A stretch of 64,000 nucleotides of DNA from Halisarca cf. caerulea (lineage: Eukaryota > Porifera > Demospongiae > Chondrillida > Halisarcidae). Where the stretch lies: assembly GCA_963170055.1 (NCBI GenBank), contig CAUJGJ010000304.1:442001-506000 (forward strand), written 5' to 3'. Below the pieces are notes generated by a model, which was given only the letters and a program-made list of their open reading frames with translations, ran no database searches and was not told the origin of the DNA. Shown here one piece after another: positions 1-11,189 of this stretch (positions are counted from its first letter, which is position 1; every line of letters begins with the position of its first letter). A program made the translations under genes and the position numbers.

Positions 1-452
1 TCATGGATAGCCAAGTTCTTTTCTTACAAGAGCCAACTCAAAATTTTCACGGATATACAATTTACAGTAGTAGATGGTTTCTAAAACGTGAATATTAAAC
101 CCTGTGAAAACTAAAGCAAGGTATACTGTAGCAATATAAAACTACACATAAGTAGGTTGTCATAACTGCAAGGCAGTTATGACAACCTAAATAACCAATT
201 AACCAATAAAGTAGCCCGGGGATACTACAAATATGCACAAAACGTCTGTGAAAAAATTGCCCTACACATTGGTGTTTGATGTTGAATCGAACCATATATA
301 GGAACAAACCTTGTCCAACACAGATCTCCTTGCATACTCTTCCTCTTCCTATAAAAGAAACAAACACTCATCAAAGGATATCAATGTTTGAGAAGCGATC
401 CAAAAAAATCAAACCATTTCCAAAAATAGTCACACCTGTTCTTACAACAATT
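1..452. other. No recognisable gene
   Basis: Short open frames are present, but none has a splice context or a family motif I recognise. A small inverted pair around aggttgtcataactgc / gcagttatgacaacct (about 155-190) forms a hairpin. Nothing else stands out. Confidence 0.4.
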
Positions 453-800
453 ATCAGGGTATCAGGGTATTCCTACTTAATCTGCGGAACTTTTAGCCAA
501 AGGCTACTATAAATGGCTCCCAGAAAGAAAAAGAAGAAAAGAAAAAGGGACAAAGGGTAAACACAAAAAGAAACAAAGAGGGAGTACAAAGATTCCAAAA
601 ATAAGACAGTTTGGTTGAAAAGATGCAGTAACAAAGTGATAGAGAGATCAGTGAATGGAAACAATTCAATCAGTTTTGGGGGCTATGATAGCAAATGTCA
701 ATGAAATATGGTAATTGATGTATGAAAAAAGATACATGATGTGTACAAAAAATATAAGTTACTCATTTAAGAAGTGTTTTTCACATACTTTTGCAATACA
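453..800 (-). mobile_element. LINE-A 3' end fragment (copy 1)
   Basis: Read on the minus strand, this stretch matches the 3' untranslated end of the LINE-A copy at 57-59 kb: the Lys-rich/purine-rich segment, the wording around ggctaaaggttcc, and the terminal short tandem repeat (here atcagggtatcagggtatt). Only the 3' tail is present, as expected for a 5'-truncated target-primed insertion. No coding sequence remains. Confidence 0.7.
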
Positions 801-2430
801 ATTGTGGTACAATTAACCTTGGTTAACATGACATTAGATTAGAAACCCATCTGAAATTATGTAGTATCTGAAATGTGAGCTTGAAAAACGCAAAGTCCCA
901 CCAACTGAATAGACAAAGATGGAAATGAACATCTGAAGAGACCATAACTGTGGATATCACAAAAAGCATAATACATTGCAAAATAGATAATATAAGTAGG
1001 TTAACTAAAAATCCCAAAATATAATTTAAGTAAAAAATTGCATAAACAAGATCTGTATAAAATCTTCACAAATGGAAAACAGATGTAGGAATTACAGTAA
1101 ACTCTTCAAAAAGCACCAAACAAGGTATGGATGTTTATGTAAGGCTAGGTGGGCATAGGACTAAATGGAGTTTAAACAGAATAGGTGCAGTGTGCAAATC
1201 CTTATATATATATCCTACTATACAACCTGCATAGCACTGCTTTGCAATCCACAGGACGTACGTAGGTAGGAATTTGCACACTGCATCCAGCCAATCTAAG
1301 CTATTGAAACAGCCAAATGAGTCATACAGAGCTAGACATATTTGGATTGACTGTGTGCAATGTACAAATTCTACATCCCATTCCTGTACAAATTATGCTA
1401 CCCCATTACTATTATATAAATTCTCTATTATAAGACTTTCCATGAAATCCATATTATATATACTGCATGCGTTTATATATATCAGACAAGTGATACATAC
1501 TCCAAATGAAAACAATATTATAGGCCTAAAAAGAAACAAGCAATTGAAGGAAAAGAGTGCCACTAACACTGATGATGATCGAGGATATATTATTGTACCT
1601 GCTGAGGAGGGAGCAAAATGAGCGACAAGGAACACTGAAGATGGCAAAAATATCAGGAAAACCTTATGCAAACTTTGCAACTGCCAGCTGCCACAATATT
1701 GAAGAGCTCCAGTGTGAAAGTCTGTATTCTTTGCTTCGCCATGGGATTGTGGAACTTGTGTTTTACTTCCTGTGCCCAAAGCCTTTAGGTCTATATACAG
1801 TAGGCGTCAACGTTCCTGGCAATCATTGGTCTACGTAGATATTACCTTGCATGGTGGTACATAGCCAGGAGCATATTTGTGCATTTTGGATTCAAACCAA
1901 GTCTAGCAATTTAGCATATGACCCTGGATCCGAGGCTATGTATCTGTATCATTATTGTTCACTGATATGAATAACAATGTATTTACACAAAGGTGAAGGT
2001 AGTGAAAAAAGATGGGGTGTGCTCCTCTGTCCATACTTGCCTTGCCAAGGTCTTGACTACTGAAGAGACAATAATTTCAATTTGCTATAATATGCATACA
2101 AAACAGTGTTTCCCCAGTAATCAAATAACAGGGCATTCCAACTTGTTTTACAGTTGATGGGATACATTATCTGACTAAGAACTTGTAAGAGTGGTTCACA
2201 TTACCTTCACTCATTAAATGTCTGCAGCACTGTGTACAGTAGAGCATTAATAAGCTCATAACTGGAAAGTGGTAAAACATGTGTGCAAATCAAAAATGTG
2301 TTAGTGACTACATAATTACCTTGGCTAACATGAGCACCTCTAACACACCAAACTGAACATTAAACACCCTGGTATCCCCCCCCCCCCCATAAAAAAAATC
2401 TAGTGAACAAAAATTGGCAAATAGCACATT
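801..2430. other. No recognisable gene; short repeats only
   Basis: Open frames of 90-130 codons occur around 1274-1840. A Cys-x2-Cys motif near 1660 (KTLCKLCNCQL) faintly recalls a BED-type zinc finger of hAT transposases, but there are stops on both sides and I do not call a gene. A C10 run lies near 2378. Confidence 0.35.
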
Positions 2431-2434
2431 AATC

Positions 2435-4090
2435 TTAGGAAGAGGGTATAGGGGTATCGGGTATTATTATCTAACCTGGGGAACCTTTAGCCAGAGGCTG
2501 CTGTAAGTGGTACCCAGAAAAGAAAAGGGACAAAGACAAAAACAAAAACAATAAAGGGGGTGTACAAAGATTCAACATGAAGAGTTCGAAGTTTGTATAG
2601 TGAAATGACAATAGAATGAATAGATGAGCAAAATTATAAATTTAGTGAGAGAGACATTAGTGAATTGAATAAATTCAATCTGTAATGAGGTATGATCATT
2701 GGTGCATAAGTATGAAAATAGTATTATATTGTCAATGAGTTATTCATTTAAAAAGTGATTTTCACATAGTTTTGTGAACACCCGAAAGTCCGCACAGCAC
2801 CGGATGCTATATATATATATATACCGTACGCGCTCTAATATTCGCGGGCTTAAACTTTCGCGGATGTCACAAATTCTCAATTTTCGCGCTTTTATTTTTG
2901 CGGGTCCCCATCCAGTGTCTCTGTTTTTTTGTTCAAGTTAACTAGTGATAGACCTGAGTAGACCCTAGATCGCAATTAGCACTTAAAAAATTCTAATGAT
3001 TGCCAAGCCAAATAGGCCGGGCAATGACACAGACACGTGAGCGGTTTCTCCCTCTGAAGTGTTGCATAATTCTTTTCTAACAGCATCTGCCATGTTAGTC
3101 TTGCGTAGCCAGCCTACTGCCATGTTTGATGGGACAACTTGCTCCAAATCTGGAAAGTCCGGACGCTTGCGAACCAAAAATGAACGAATCGGGCGACATT
3201 CTTCAATCAACGTCAGGTAGCTACAGGCACATGCAAACTCAAACAAAGACAAAAATAAAAGGCAGCAGACAAGCCTACACCTTCTTTCACACCTATATTA
3301 GGTATATCATCATGGATCTAAAAAGAATACAACAAGGCGTTGACAGCTCCGCCCGCTGTTCAGCGACGGCCATTTTATATCACTGCGCAACTTTCGCGGA
3401 TGGCTTCCAATCTGCGAAAACCACGAAAGTTTAGGCCCGCAAAAATTAGAGTGCGTATGGTAATTGTGACGCACCAACAAAACTAAATGCCTTCTGGCCA
3501 AGGGAAGTATGAAAACATGGAAGGTTTAATTGTGAAGTAGAAGATGCTTGAGTATCATAAAGAGAGGCTGGTGTGGAAAAAAAAAGTTGTTAAAATAAGT
3601 AGGCGAATGTACAGATAAGTACTTATAAACAGTTAACTTGGGCCAAGTGTACTTTATGTCTAGCACTAAGAGTTGAAATACCTAATTCTTTAGAAGCAGA
3701 AGAGGCAGAACAATCTCTACATTTGCGAAGGACAGTTCTACAAGCAAAGTTTAAAAGCTCTTCTAATCGATGACTATCCTGTTTGATGCAAACAGACCAC
3801 ACATTATCACAGTAGTCATGCATGATTTGAGATAGAGAAGAAGAGGTCTGGGTAGAAACCAAGAGAGGCGATGTAGAAGGCTAAGACTACGAGTAACCTT
3901 GTTACAAACAAATTCAATGCGATCACCCTAAGATAATGTATCATTAACTATTACTCCAAGAAATTTGAACTTTTGAACCTACGTAGCTGTTCTATGTCTA
4001 CAATTTCTACACGGATGGCTACTCTGTCACTAACCTCTTTTCTAGCGGAGTGAATCAGGAGGAGAACAAATGTTAGGCAGCATGAGTATA
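2435..4090 (-). mobile_element. LINE-A copy 2, 5'-truncated and interrupted
   Basis: A minus-strand copy of the LINE at 57-59 kb. The terminal tandem repeat is at 2435-2470. The 3' UTR runs to about 2815, is interrupted by a TIR element (2824-3460), and resumes at about 3462. The C-terminal part of the reverse transcriptase ORF is readable at 3623-3862, with YCDNVWSVC and FACRTVL shared with the 58 kb copy. The copy ends near 4090. Frameshifts and stops show it is dead. Confidence 0.75.
2824..3460. mobile_element. TIR element nested in LINE-A (TA target)
   Basis: Left end ccgtacgcgctctaat and right end attagagtgcgtatgg are inverted repeats extending about 40 bp with a few mismatches, both rich in ttcgcgg. 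The element is flanked by TA on both sides and splits the LINE-A copy, so it inserted later. At 637 bp it has no intact transposase. The CCGTAYG termini and TA target resemble the ends of transposon T1 at 25 kb, so it may be a non-autonomous relative of pogo type. A minus-strand open frame (2983-3252) inside it is unidentified. Confidence 0.75.
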
Positions 4091-5049
4091 AAAACGTAGG
4101 ATCTAAACGGTTACACTTACTATAGAAACGATTTACATTCTGTGCTGTAAATCATTCATACACCATTGCAAAAAGAATGCATGTGCAAAAATAAATATAT
4201 GGTACAAACCATAAAATTGACATTCTATGGGTTTGTAATGGTGATTGTGTACCAGGCATTTCTTCGAGATGAACTGGTGTCAACAGGTCTAAAAATACTG
4301 TTGAGCTTGAACCTTGAGTGTAAATAGCAAAATACAATTGGAGAGCATCACTGTCGGAATTCGAATCAGTCAAATCGATATGGTGTAGAATAAGATTCAA
4401 AGTTTCTTCATTCCAGTCAGGTGAGTCAATTCAGTGTTATTCTTCTTGTTTGATTGTCTGGATATGGTTTATTGAGGTACGTAAAGCAGCAAATCCTTTA
4501 CTACCATTGCTCACAAACAAGCTATTCCAGTGTGGTTTCCTAGTTATCACCAGAAGGGCATCACTTGTTGAAGTCAGGAATATTCAACTTGCTAAAAACT
4601 ACAAGAAATTAACCATCCTGAAATAAATGATAAGCAGAAAATAATCAATGACCGAATGGAGGTCGATGACGAAACGATTCCACTTTAACTACTGTACAAC
4701 GTCTGCAGAAAAAAGTATGTACTGTATTTATAACTATAGGAATTTGAATTTGGCAATTGTTTTCGTAACAATAATCATATTTAGCTATCGTTATAAAAAC
4801 GTATGTATTCAAGTGACTAGAATGATTGGGGCAGCACTCCCAACAAGTTCTTAACTCGAATCTGTATTTGTTGCCAAAGTTTTGCAAACAAAGCCTAAGT
4901 GAGGTATGTATAGGGTATATAAATCCGCAAGTACGAATGTATGGATCGACAATTATATATTCAATTCTACATTTGTATTTCAATAAACATGAGCTCTTTA
5001 TAGCACAATAACTGTATAACTACACAAATTCATTAGTCATAACACTTAC
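4091..5049. other. Unassigned stretch with one coding-like minus frame
   Basis: A minus-strand open stretch at 4152-4415 reads as protein-like (Asp/Ser-rich, then LYFAIYTQGSSS), but I cannot find splice sites in a phase that would join it to the putative exon at 5050-5397. Nothing else is recognised. Confidence 0.25.
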
Positions 5050-5397
5050 CGTAATACTGGAGTCTTGAGTATATGAAGCTGGGATGGACACTGATGAATA
5101 GGGAGTAGAACCTGAATTCGTGCCAATTTCCGTAATATTGTCAATACAAGCTTTTGTTTTCAAAGATACTGGGGGCTTCTCGATCACTGATTCACCTTTT
5201 ACAACAGGCAATGGAGTGGAAACATCAGTGACCGTACCAATAGGAAAAAGATGCAGACTTTCAGCATACGTTGATACGCAAGTCCTATGCTGCCCGGGCA
5301 AAATAACTGCAGGATACATGTTTCGACGTGACACTAAATAGTGATGATCACCAGTCAAGGATAACTCTGGTACTTTTCGCCTGAAAGTGTGATATAT
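5050..5397 (-). CDS. Putative internal exon of an unidentified minus-strand gene
   Basis: A 348-nt stretch that is open over 116 codons in one minus-strand frame. It is bounded by a good acceptor (cttacag, ending at 5398) and a consensus donor (gtaagt, starting at 5049). Entry and exit are both phase 0. The predicted peptide begins with a short basic segment (FRRK) and is then rich in Ser, Thr and Pro without Cys/His clusters, so it looks like a disordered tail, not an enzyme core. No family is recognised. It could belong to the same minus-strand gene as the exons at 13.3-15.5 kb, but that link is only inferred from strand. Confidence 0.45.
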
Positions 5398-5512
5398 CTG
5401 TAAGAGGAATACAATAAAGATGTTTTGAAATGCAATGAGTGGTGGCTATAGGAATTACTGTTTCAACTTACTATGTGATAGGGACAGCAATGATATCAAT
5501 ACAAACCAACCA

Positions 5513-5689
5513 CAGTGAAGTCTGTCTGTAATGACCACCCAAGGGACAAGTGATGGTGGCCTTTGTAGACAGGTGGTCTTTATACAGAAGTGCATTAGTA
5601 TCACTGAGGTGGCCCATGGTCTAGCCTACAGTAGTCACTATAGACAGGTGGTTTTTCTATACAAGTGGTCTTGAAGACAGGTTTCACTG
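5513..5689. mobile_element. Tigger-like MITE
   Basis: A 177-bp element with imperfect terminal inverted repeats, cagtgaagtctgtctgtaat at the left and, inverted, cagtgaaacctgtcttcaag at the right. The interior has repeated gaccacc / gtggtc words typical of CAGTGAAACC-ended pogo/Tigger MITEs. The right flank is TA; the left flank has diverged. Confidence 0.7.
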
Positions 5690-5759
5690 TATAGCAAATA
5701 CAAAACTGTGCAAAAAAGGTTTTACCAAAAGCATCCTCCAAATATACTTGGAATAAGGG

Positions 5760-5900
5760 TAAGTTGTAAAACAGGCACATGGCTAAGCAGGCAAAGGGCA
5801 AGACTGGCATAGGGCTATACATACATGAGGATACACAGGTATAGGGCTAGACAGAGTTTAGTTGGATTGAGTGCACACTGGGCAAATTCCTACATCCCCA
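5760..5900. repeat. Degenerate 'catagggctaga' minisatellite
   Basis: Irregular tandem units of the word gcatagggctaga followed by cagagtttagttgga. The same array type occurs at 53612-53790 and 55085-55320, where the cagagtttagttgga part is present in inverted orientation as well. Confidence 0.5.
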
Positions 5901-6077
5901 AGCATATAAACACAGTTGCTAGAATAGAGGCTGCTAAAGATGGTTTTCACTGCAAGAAAATCAAGAAAGTTGACTAAAATTAATGTACGTATCCAGCTAG
6001 ATGCAAAGGCTTGATTAAAAGAGCGCTGAAGTTGTTGATTATCTAACGTGAATCCTTGTGTATGTACGCAATTGCCT

Positions 6078-6290
6078 AGTCTCGCGTAGCCATTTCGTTG
6101 ATCCAAAAATGGCTGATCCAGCGAATGTATGGGATTTGCCTGTTAAAATTTTTCTCGCTTTAGAAATATAGGTGTAGCTTCAAAACCCACAAAAAGCACT
6201 TCATGCTAACAAATGGAGTTCAATGGAGAAAAAAGTACAGACGTCTGGACCCTTCCTGTTGACCTGTAGCTTAATTTGAAAAAATGATGA
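6078..6290 (-). mobile_element. TAGTCTCGCG-ended repeat R1 (partial copy)
   Basis: Starts with tagtctcgcgtagccattt. Read on the minus strand it matches the ends of the R1 copies at 17880-18349 and 54290-54743, including the aaatcccatac word and the gaggtatgg region further in. The TAGTCT terminus is shared with the MULE-like elements at 19618, 42027 and 45708. Confidence 0.6.
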
Positions 6291-6327
6291 AAAGAAGAAT
6301 AATCATCTTAAAATCTCTTGTCTTCAG

Positions 6328-6506
6328 AGTGGAAAACTCTCCCTTTCCATCTGAAGGAATCAGACTAAAGAAGCCAGTGGCATCCCTGTCTGTTGGTGTC
6401 CACTGTGACTGCAGGCTGCCTGAGGTAGGCAAAATGGCTTGCTGCAGTCAATGTGGTCACTGGTACCATGGGAGTTGCCATGCCATCCCCAAGAGGGTCT
6501 TTTTAG
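6328..6506 (+). pseudogene. Orphan PHD-finger exon
   Basis: An open stretch bounded by a good acceptor (cttcag) and a donor (gtaaatg). It encodes a zinc-binding motif of PHD type: C-D-C-R-L-P-E, then C-x2-C, then W-Y-H and C-H-A-I-P, matching the Cys4-His-Cys order with the usual WYH step. PHD fingers normally read histone tails. Similar stand-alone fingers occur in genes carried by invertebrate transposons. No neighbouring exon could be found, so this is either a captured exon or the relic of a transposon gene. It lies next to the R1 repeat end. Confidence 0.5.
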
Positions 6507-6810
6507 GTAAATGTAAAACAGGAATTGTATGGTAATAATTGTCGTGAAGCATAATTTCACATTGTATGTAATCAGTTCAACTTCAACAACTTCAGCTTTC
6601 TTACAACTTTTCTATTTTTGTATGCAGAATCTATATATCTACTTTTAAATCAACATGTAAAGTAGAAACTCACCACTAATGTTAAATTGTATATATTACC
6701 TTTTAATAATTTTTATTGGATTTGTTTAGTGCATTTGATTGCAACATTGTATGAATCAATTTTCATACTACTATGCAACTAAGACTCTACGGTAGATGTT
6801 TACAATATAA

Positions 6811-6960
6811 TTACCGAGTGCTTTAGCGAGGTTAATTGTTTCCGTCGCCAATGGGAGTCCAATCGAGGTTGCCAACGCATTTCATAGGGTAAAATTTGAT
6901 ATTTGGGCCCAGAACAGATATTTTCAACTCAAATTGTGGCTCTATCTCAAAACAGAAGAC
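6811..6960. repeat. Dispersed repeat R2 (attaccgag family)
   Basis: Begins attaccgagtgctttagcg and continues with a gggcccaga word. Diverged copies with the same order of words start at about 14905 and 41590 (inside NDUFA12 intron 3). No coding content is seen. Confidence 0.5.
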
Positions 6961-7429
6961 CACATCTATGGTGAACAACTTGGATAGGTGGGCATTGTAA
7001 GACAAGCCTTGAATCGTTTTGGTCGGAGTACTGACAGTTCAGCAAAACACCCAAGAAGTTTCAAATCTTGGCCTACTTGGCAGTCTTGTTGCTCAATTTG
7101 GAGCTCAATACATCATGTTACAAGGCCTAAAACATATATATCTTGAATATGCGCTAAGGGATTCTTAAAATTCGACAAAGAAGAGGCAGGATTTCTGATT
7201 TTATCATTCGGGTCACTAAATACGTCGGCCAAGGTGGTGGCCATCTGCAATATGACGTGTACACTCATTGTACATGCTTGACCAATCGTGGTGAACAAAT
7301 TGCTCTAGCTTGTATGTTTCCCGTTTGTTGTTTGTTCTTTTGGTTTCCTATGACCAGTGATGACTATCTATCTACCTTAAATGTATTTTGGGAGGAACCA
7401 TGTAGGTCTAGGAGGAGGTAGTGCTTGGT

Positions 7430-8286
7430 TTCTCCAGAGGATATAACCATCCAATAGGGACAGCTCATTTGGGTGAATCCAGTATGGATTCAAGACAGGC
7501 TCTTCACAACTTTCTGACCACTAGACATAGGCAATGGCTTTCTCTGAGCCATCTGCAAAACGATATGCCAGAACCACTCCAATACCATAGGATGAAGTGC
7601 CACAGGCTAAGATTATGCCCTCACTTGAGTTGAAATGAACGAGCAAGTTAGAGGATGACAACAATTCCTTGAACTTTGAAAGCAGGTGTTTTCACTCTTA
7701 CCCCACTTCCAAGGAGTGGACTCCTTCAGTAGCGGGCAGAGGAAAGCAAAACCTGTGACAAATTAGGTAAGAACCTCCCATAATACGCATGACAACAGTC
7801 CTAGATAGGATTTGAACTCAGAAACGTCACAGGGCACCGGAGTTTTGCAAATGGCACCAGTGATCTCCCCAGAAATAATTTCAGGCATGTTGAATATGTA
7901 TGAACATACGTACATGCATGCCTGCATCATCATAATGTACATACGTATACTGTATGTACATGCAATGCATGGCAAATTGCTTGCAGATTCAGTTTTGGGC
8001 ACCAGCATGATTTGTACATAGATTTTCAATAATCTATGGATGCAATCATGTTTTTCCTATGAATAGTATTAAATTTTAGTAAAGAAGGCATGTGAACCAA
8101 CATGCCTTAAGATACCTGGGGAGAACACTGTGGCAAGTACCTCCTCGTCAACAGGATGGACCCCTTAGCACTGATATGATAACCCAGGCACGTGATCTCT
8201 GGGACCATGAAGATGAATTTCTCCCCATGCAGTCTTAAACCAGCTTTCTTGACTTGAAACTTCTGAAGATGTATCAGATGCTTACT
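7430..8286 (-). pseudogene. Ty3/gypsy-like RT-RNase H remnant
   Basis: On the minus strand the end of a gypsy-type reverse transcriptase is readable at 8319-8107 (GLRLHGEKF, then LGYHIS). It continues at about 7860-7690 (EFKSYLGLL, then PLLKESTPW) and into the RNase H region at 7690-7580 (LACGTSSYGIGVVLAYR, with Gly where the catalytic Asp of the usual CDAS is expected) and ELSLLDGYILW. Frameshifts and stops separate the pieces, and about 240 bp of foreign sequence intervenes at 7870-8105. The 5' side is cut at 8287 by the K1 element. The matching integrase half is at 11190-12310 in the opposite orientation. Confidence 0.7.
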
Positions 8287-9438
8287 TTCCAGATACATAT
8301 TAAAGGGCCACTGACACATTCATACAAGTTGGTCTCAAATGATAAATATACATACATAATAGCCAGTAATTGGCAAAGAGTGACTCCATGTCTTTCGTTT
8401 GCAAGAAATTGCAAACTTTCAGTCGATGTCTTGTTTGAAACCGCCATTTTAGAAACAACATGTATAACAGTTTCGTGTGACATCACTCTCTACTGGACGA
8501 GAATATATTGGTCGAAAGTAAGGTAATCGAAGGGCTATAATAGCTGAATGAAATCAATGACTAAGACTTGCATAGCAGCATTGTGTTCTAGAAGGGCAAA
8601 TGATGGGTCCAGCTTACATTCGTTCCCAAAGGACACAACATTGAGTAATAAATGAACAAGATCTGTCCGCGTACACAGAGCCTAGTGGGATAGACTATAG
8701 ATACTGAAAACGATAGACTTAATTACGGAGCGTGCAGCCTTCATTTCAAGAAGGATTGCAACGGGCAGGAGGTTCAAATGAGGATAAAGCTTAGGTAGCA
8801 AGAAGCTTGTTTTTGAAGCGTGGCTTGGTTCCAGCACCATTTCCTTCAGCCAGAGATTAGAAATCTTGCTCAATAGTGTGGCACTTGGCTTCCAACCACG
8901 GCGAATGTTCACCCAGGGAGAAATCTCTGCTTCTAGGAAAGCCTTTCGTAAAAGAAAGACTAATATCTCTATAACACAGATTGCTCCTTGCATGGCATTG
9001 CATAATTCTTTGAAGTTTCCATGTGGTATATATCTCAAGCGGATGAATTACTTTATGAAGTAATTGCTGCTTTCGAGGATTGCTTCAGTTCAGGTGGACA
9101 TCATTCATCCCATTCAACCTTTCTTTTGAATATTATAATGGGCCTAACAAGTTGGAGGCCATCAAAAGACACTCTTGGTAACACCATTATCTGTCCGTTT
9201 ATGCAGGTTTTGTATATCTACATGTCAATGTGAGGAATGTCAAATGGGACAGAGCGTGTGTATTGGCTGCACATTTTAGAGGTGTCCTTTAATAGAGGTT
9301 TCACTGTCAGTATTCATACACTGCAATTTCAAAATTTGTACATAAAAGTACACATAGTAGTAGACTAAGTACATCACGCATGGTTACGTACATGCTAAAT
9401 CACACATGGTTACATACATGCTACATCACACATGGTTA

Positions 9439-10259
9439 CAGGGTTTTATCTGGGGGGGGGGGAACCCTGGGTATGGTTCCCCCCTAAGCAGAAAGGTTCC
9501 CCCCAAAATAAAAATATGCAGGCTTAATTTTTGTGAAGGAACACTGTCATGAATTGATCATAAATCCATTTATAAAGGGTAGAATTTGCCAAAAATGCTT
9601 TATTATTAATAGCTTGTATTAATCAATCTTGAATCCATTGGTATGTATGTTTATTTAGCAGTTACATAGTCAATGAATACATGTGTCAAAATTTAGGAGT
9701 CTTAATGTAAATTGCACGCGGTTTAGCTTTGTTCCAAACAGCATGGCATAAGCATTCGTGCAAGGATTTATTCATGTATAGGTACTTACGCATGCTTGCA
9801 CATGTTCAGGGTTTCTTTTAGAGGAAAGGGGGCACAGGGGGTATCTTTCCCTTGAAATTTTATCCTAGCTATAACACACATGCACAGTTGCAACAGACCA
9901 ATCTGTGGACTGTATTCAGAAACAGCTTGAGTGGCGTAAAACAGCCTCATTTATCACCTTCTGAGGCATGAAAACTAAAAATTTTACTGGGGGAGCATAC
10001 CCCCAGATCCCCTTAATTTAGACCACTATCATTCCACATGCATATCTGCCCGCCGTTACGTACATCACTGTACTTTGCCACTGCCTCATCTTCATCATTG
10101 CTGCATGCATGAGTGTGGTTTTTAATATCATTGAATACACAACAACATGCTTGCGCCACGCCACGCCGCGCCGCGCCACGCATGTGTGTATATACATACG
10201 TACATATAAATAGATGTGTAGGTTCCTCCCCAAAAATTTGACCCCAGATAAAACCCTGG
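9439..10259. mobile_element. hAT-like non-autonomous element nested in K1
   Basis: Left end cagggttttatctggggg and right end ccccagataaaaccctg are inverted repeats. The 5-bp word ggtta flanks both sides. The interior is G-rich at the left and C-rich at the right, with the phrase gtattcagaaacagcttgag. Related sequence appears at 22881-23422, 25008, 32430-32560 and inside 33468-34563, so this is a family. No transposase is present. Confidence 0.7.
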
Positions 10260-10927
10260 GTTATGTACATGCTACATCACACATGGTTACGTACATGCTT
10301 GGACACATGGAAGAACATTTAAAACATGTGTATTGTATAGGATCTGATGGTCCAGGGAAACTTGAGCAAATCTTTGTGGCAGCAAGCAATGTTCAGTTGA
10401 CTTGCATGTGCTATTTAGGATAGTAACAGCACCCCATATCATGCATACAGAGGTCTACAACACCCACAAATTCAGACATACCCCCAAAAACCCTGGGTGG
10501 TCAGGGATACACTGTGTCTCCGAATCCACCTCAGACAACTTATCATTCATAGGGTCAATCTCCTTGCAACAGGTGCTTTTAACATAGCTTTACGAGCAGT
10601 TGGAACAGGACTGAGGTGTAAATCTGTAACAATTTGTGGGTAAAGTGCAATGTTTACCAATGCACTGTTGCACAGGCACACAAGCCATCCTTTTTTATTT
10701 CCAACCATTCGTTGTTCCCCAGTCAATGTTTGAATTCATCGTCCAAGCCTGAAAGGTTTGCAGGATTCTTGACGTTGTCTATACCACTGACAAAAGGGTC
10801 GTACTGACTAGTCTTCACTGAAGCTTGTCGTTTGCTTTGGTATCGATTACCTTCGTCCTTGGACGTATATTTACCCGTGGAAGAACCCCCCCCTGTGCTC
10901 ATTGAATGACAAAGATGAGCATTATAC

Positions 10928-11017
10928 CTCGAATTCTTCTTGCTCGCCGTCTGACATAGTTTTCTTCCTACACGGTCCTGTTTGTGACGTCAAACTATTA
11001 TGCAACGCTTTTTCCAT
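10928..11017 (-). pseudogene. First exon of a K1-encoded protein
   Basis: The minus-strand ATG at 11017 opens 30 codons (starting MEKALHNSLT, ending EQEEFE) up to a gtataa donor at 10927. A second coding-like block follows at about 10895-10700 (GKYTSKDEG, then YDPFVSG, then NEWLEIKKDGL), but the frame is lost at a C8/G8 homopolymer. Its position just inside the right TIR, and orientation into the element, suit an N-terminal transposase exon. The family is not identified. Confidence 0.4.
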
Positions 11018-11189
11018 GTTTGCAGAAGTCACCCATGTATTAATTGTATTTTAATCACCTTTTGAAGGCTATTCCTCCACTGTATGCATGACGACACTAA
11101 AATGGGTATCATTGGACATGGTTTTTCAACCTCTTTAACATATCAAAATTTTCCCAACATGTCAGTGGCCCTTTATGATATTATCCAAG

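Larger units (their letters stand above)
8287..11170 (-). mobile_element. K1 TIR element, longest copy
   Basis: Ends aaagggccactgacac (left) and, inverted, aaagggccactgacatg (right), about 16 bp. The left junction reads atTAAAGG and the right CCTTTAtg, compatible with a decayed TTAA or TA target. Two other copies (20243, 33374) share about 1 kb of the left part, including the regions around cagcattgtgttctag and gcatggcattgcataattc. A transposase-like first exon sits at the right end on the minus strand. An hAT-like element (9439-10259) is nested inside. TTAAAGG ends recall TTAA-targeting superfamilies such as Kolobok; this is tentative. Confidence 0.6.

Noticed and set aside
1620..1780. Possible BED-type zinc finger (KTLCKLCNCQL)
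   Set aside because: Only the first Cys pair is present, the His pair is missing and stops interrupt the frame.
4152..4415. Protein-like minus-strand frame (LYFAIYTQGSSS...)
   Set aside because: No acceptor gives a compatible phase and a stop lies five codons upstream of the motif start; not enough to call an exon.
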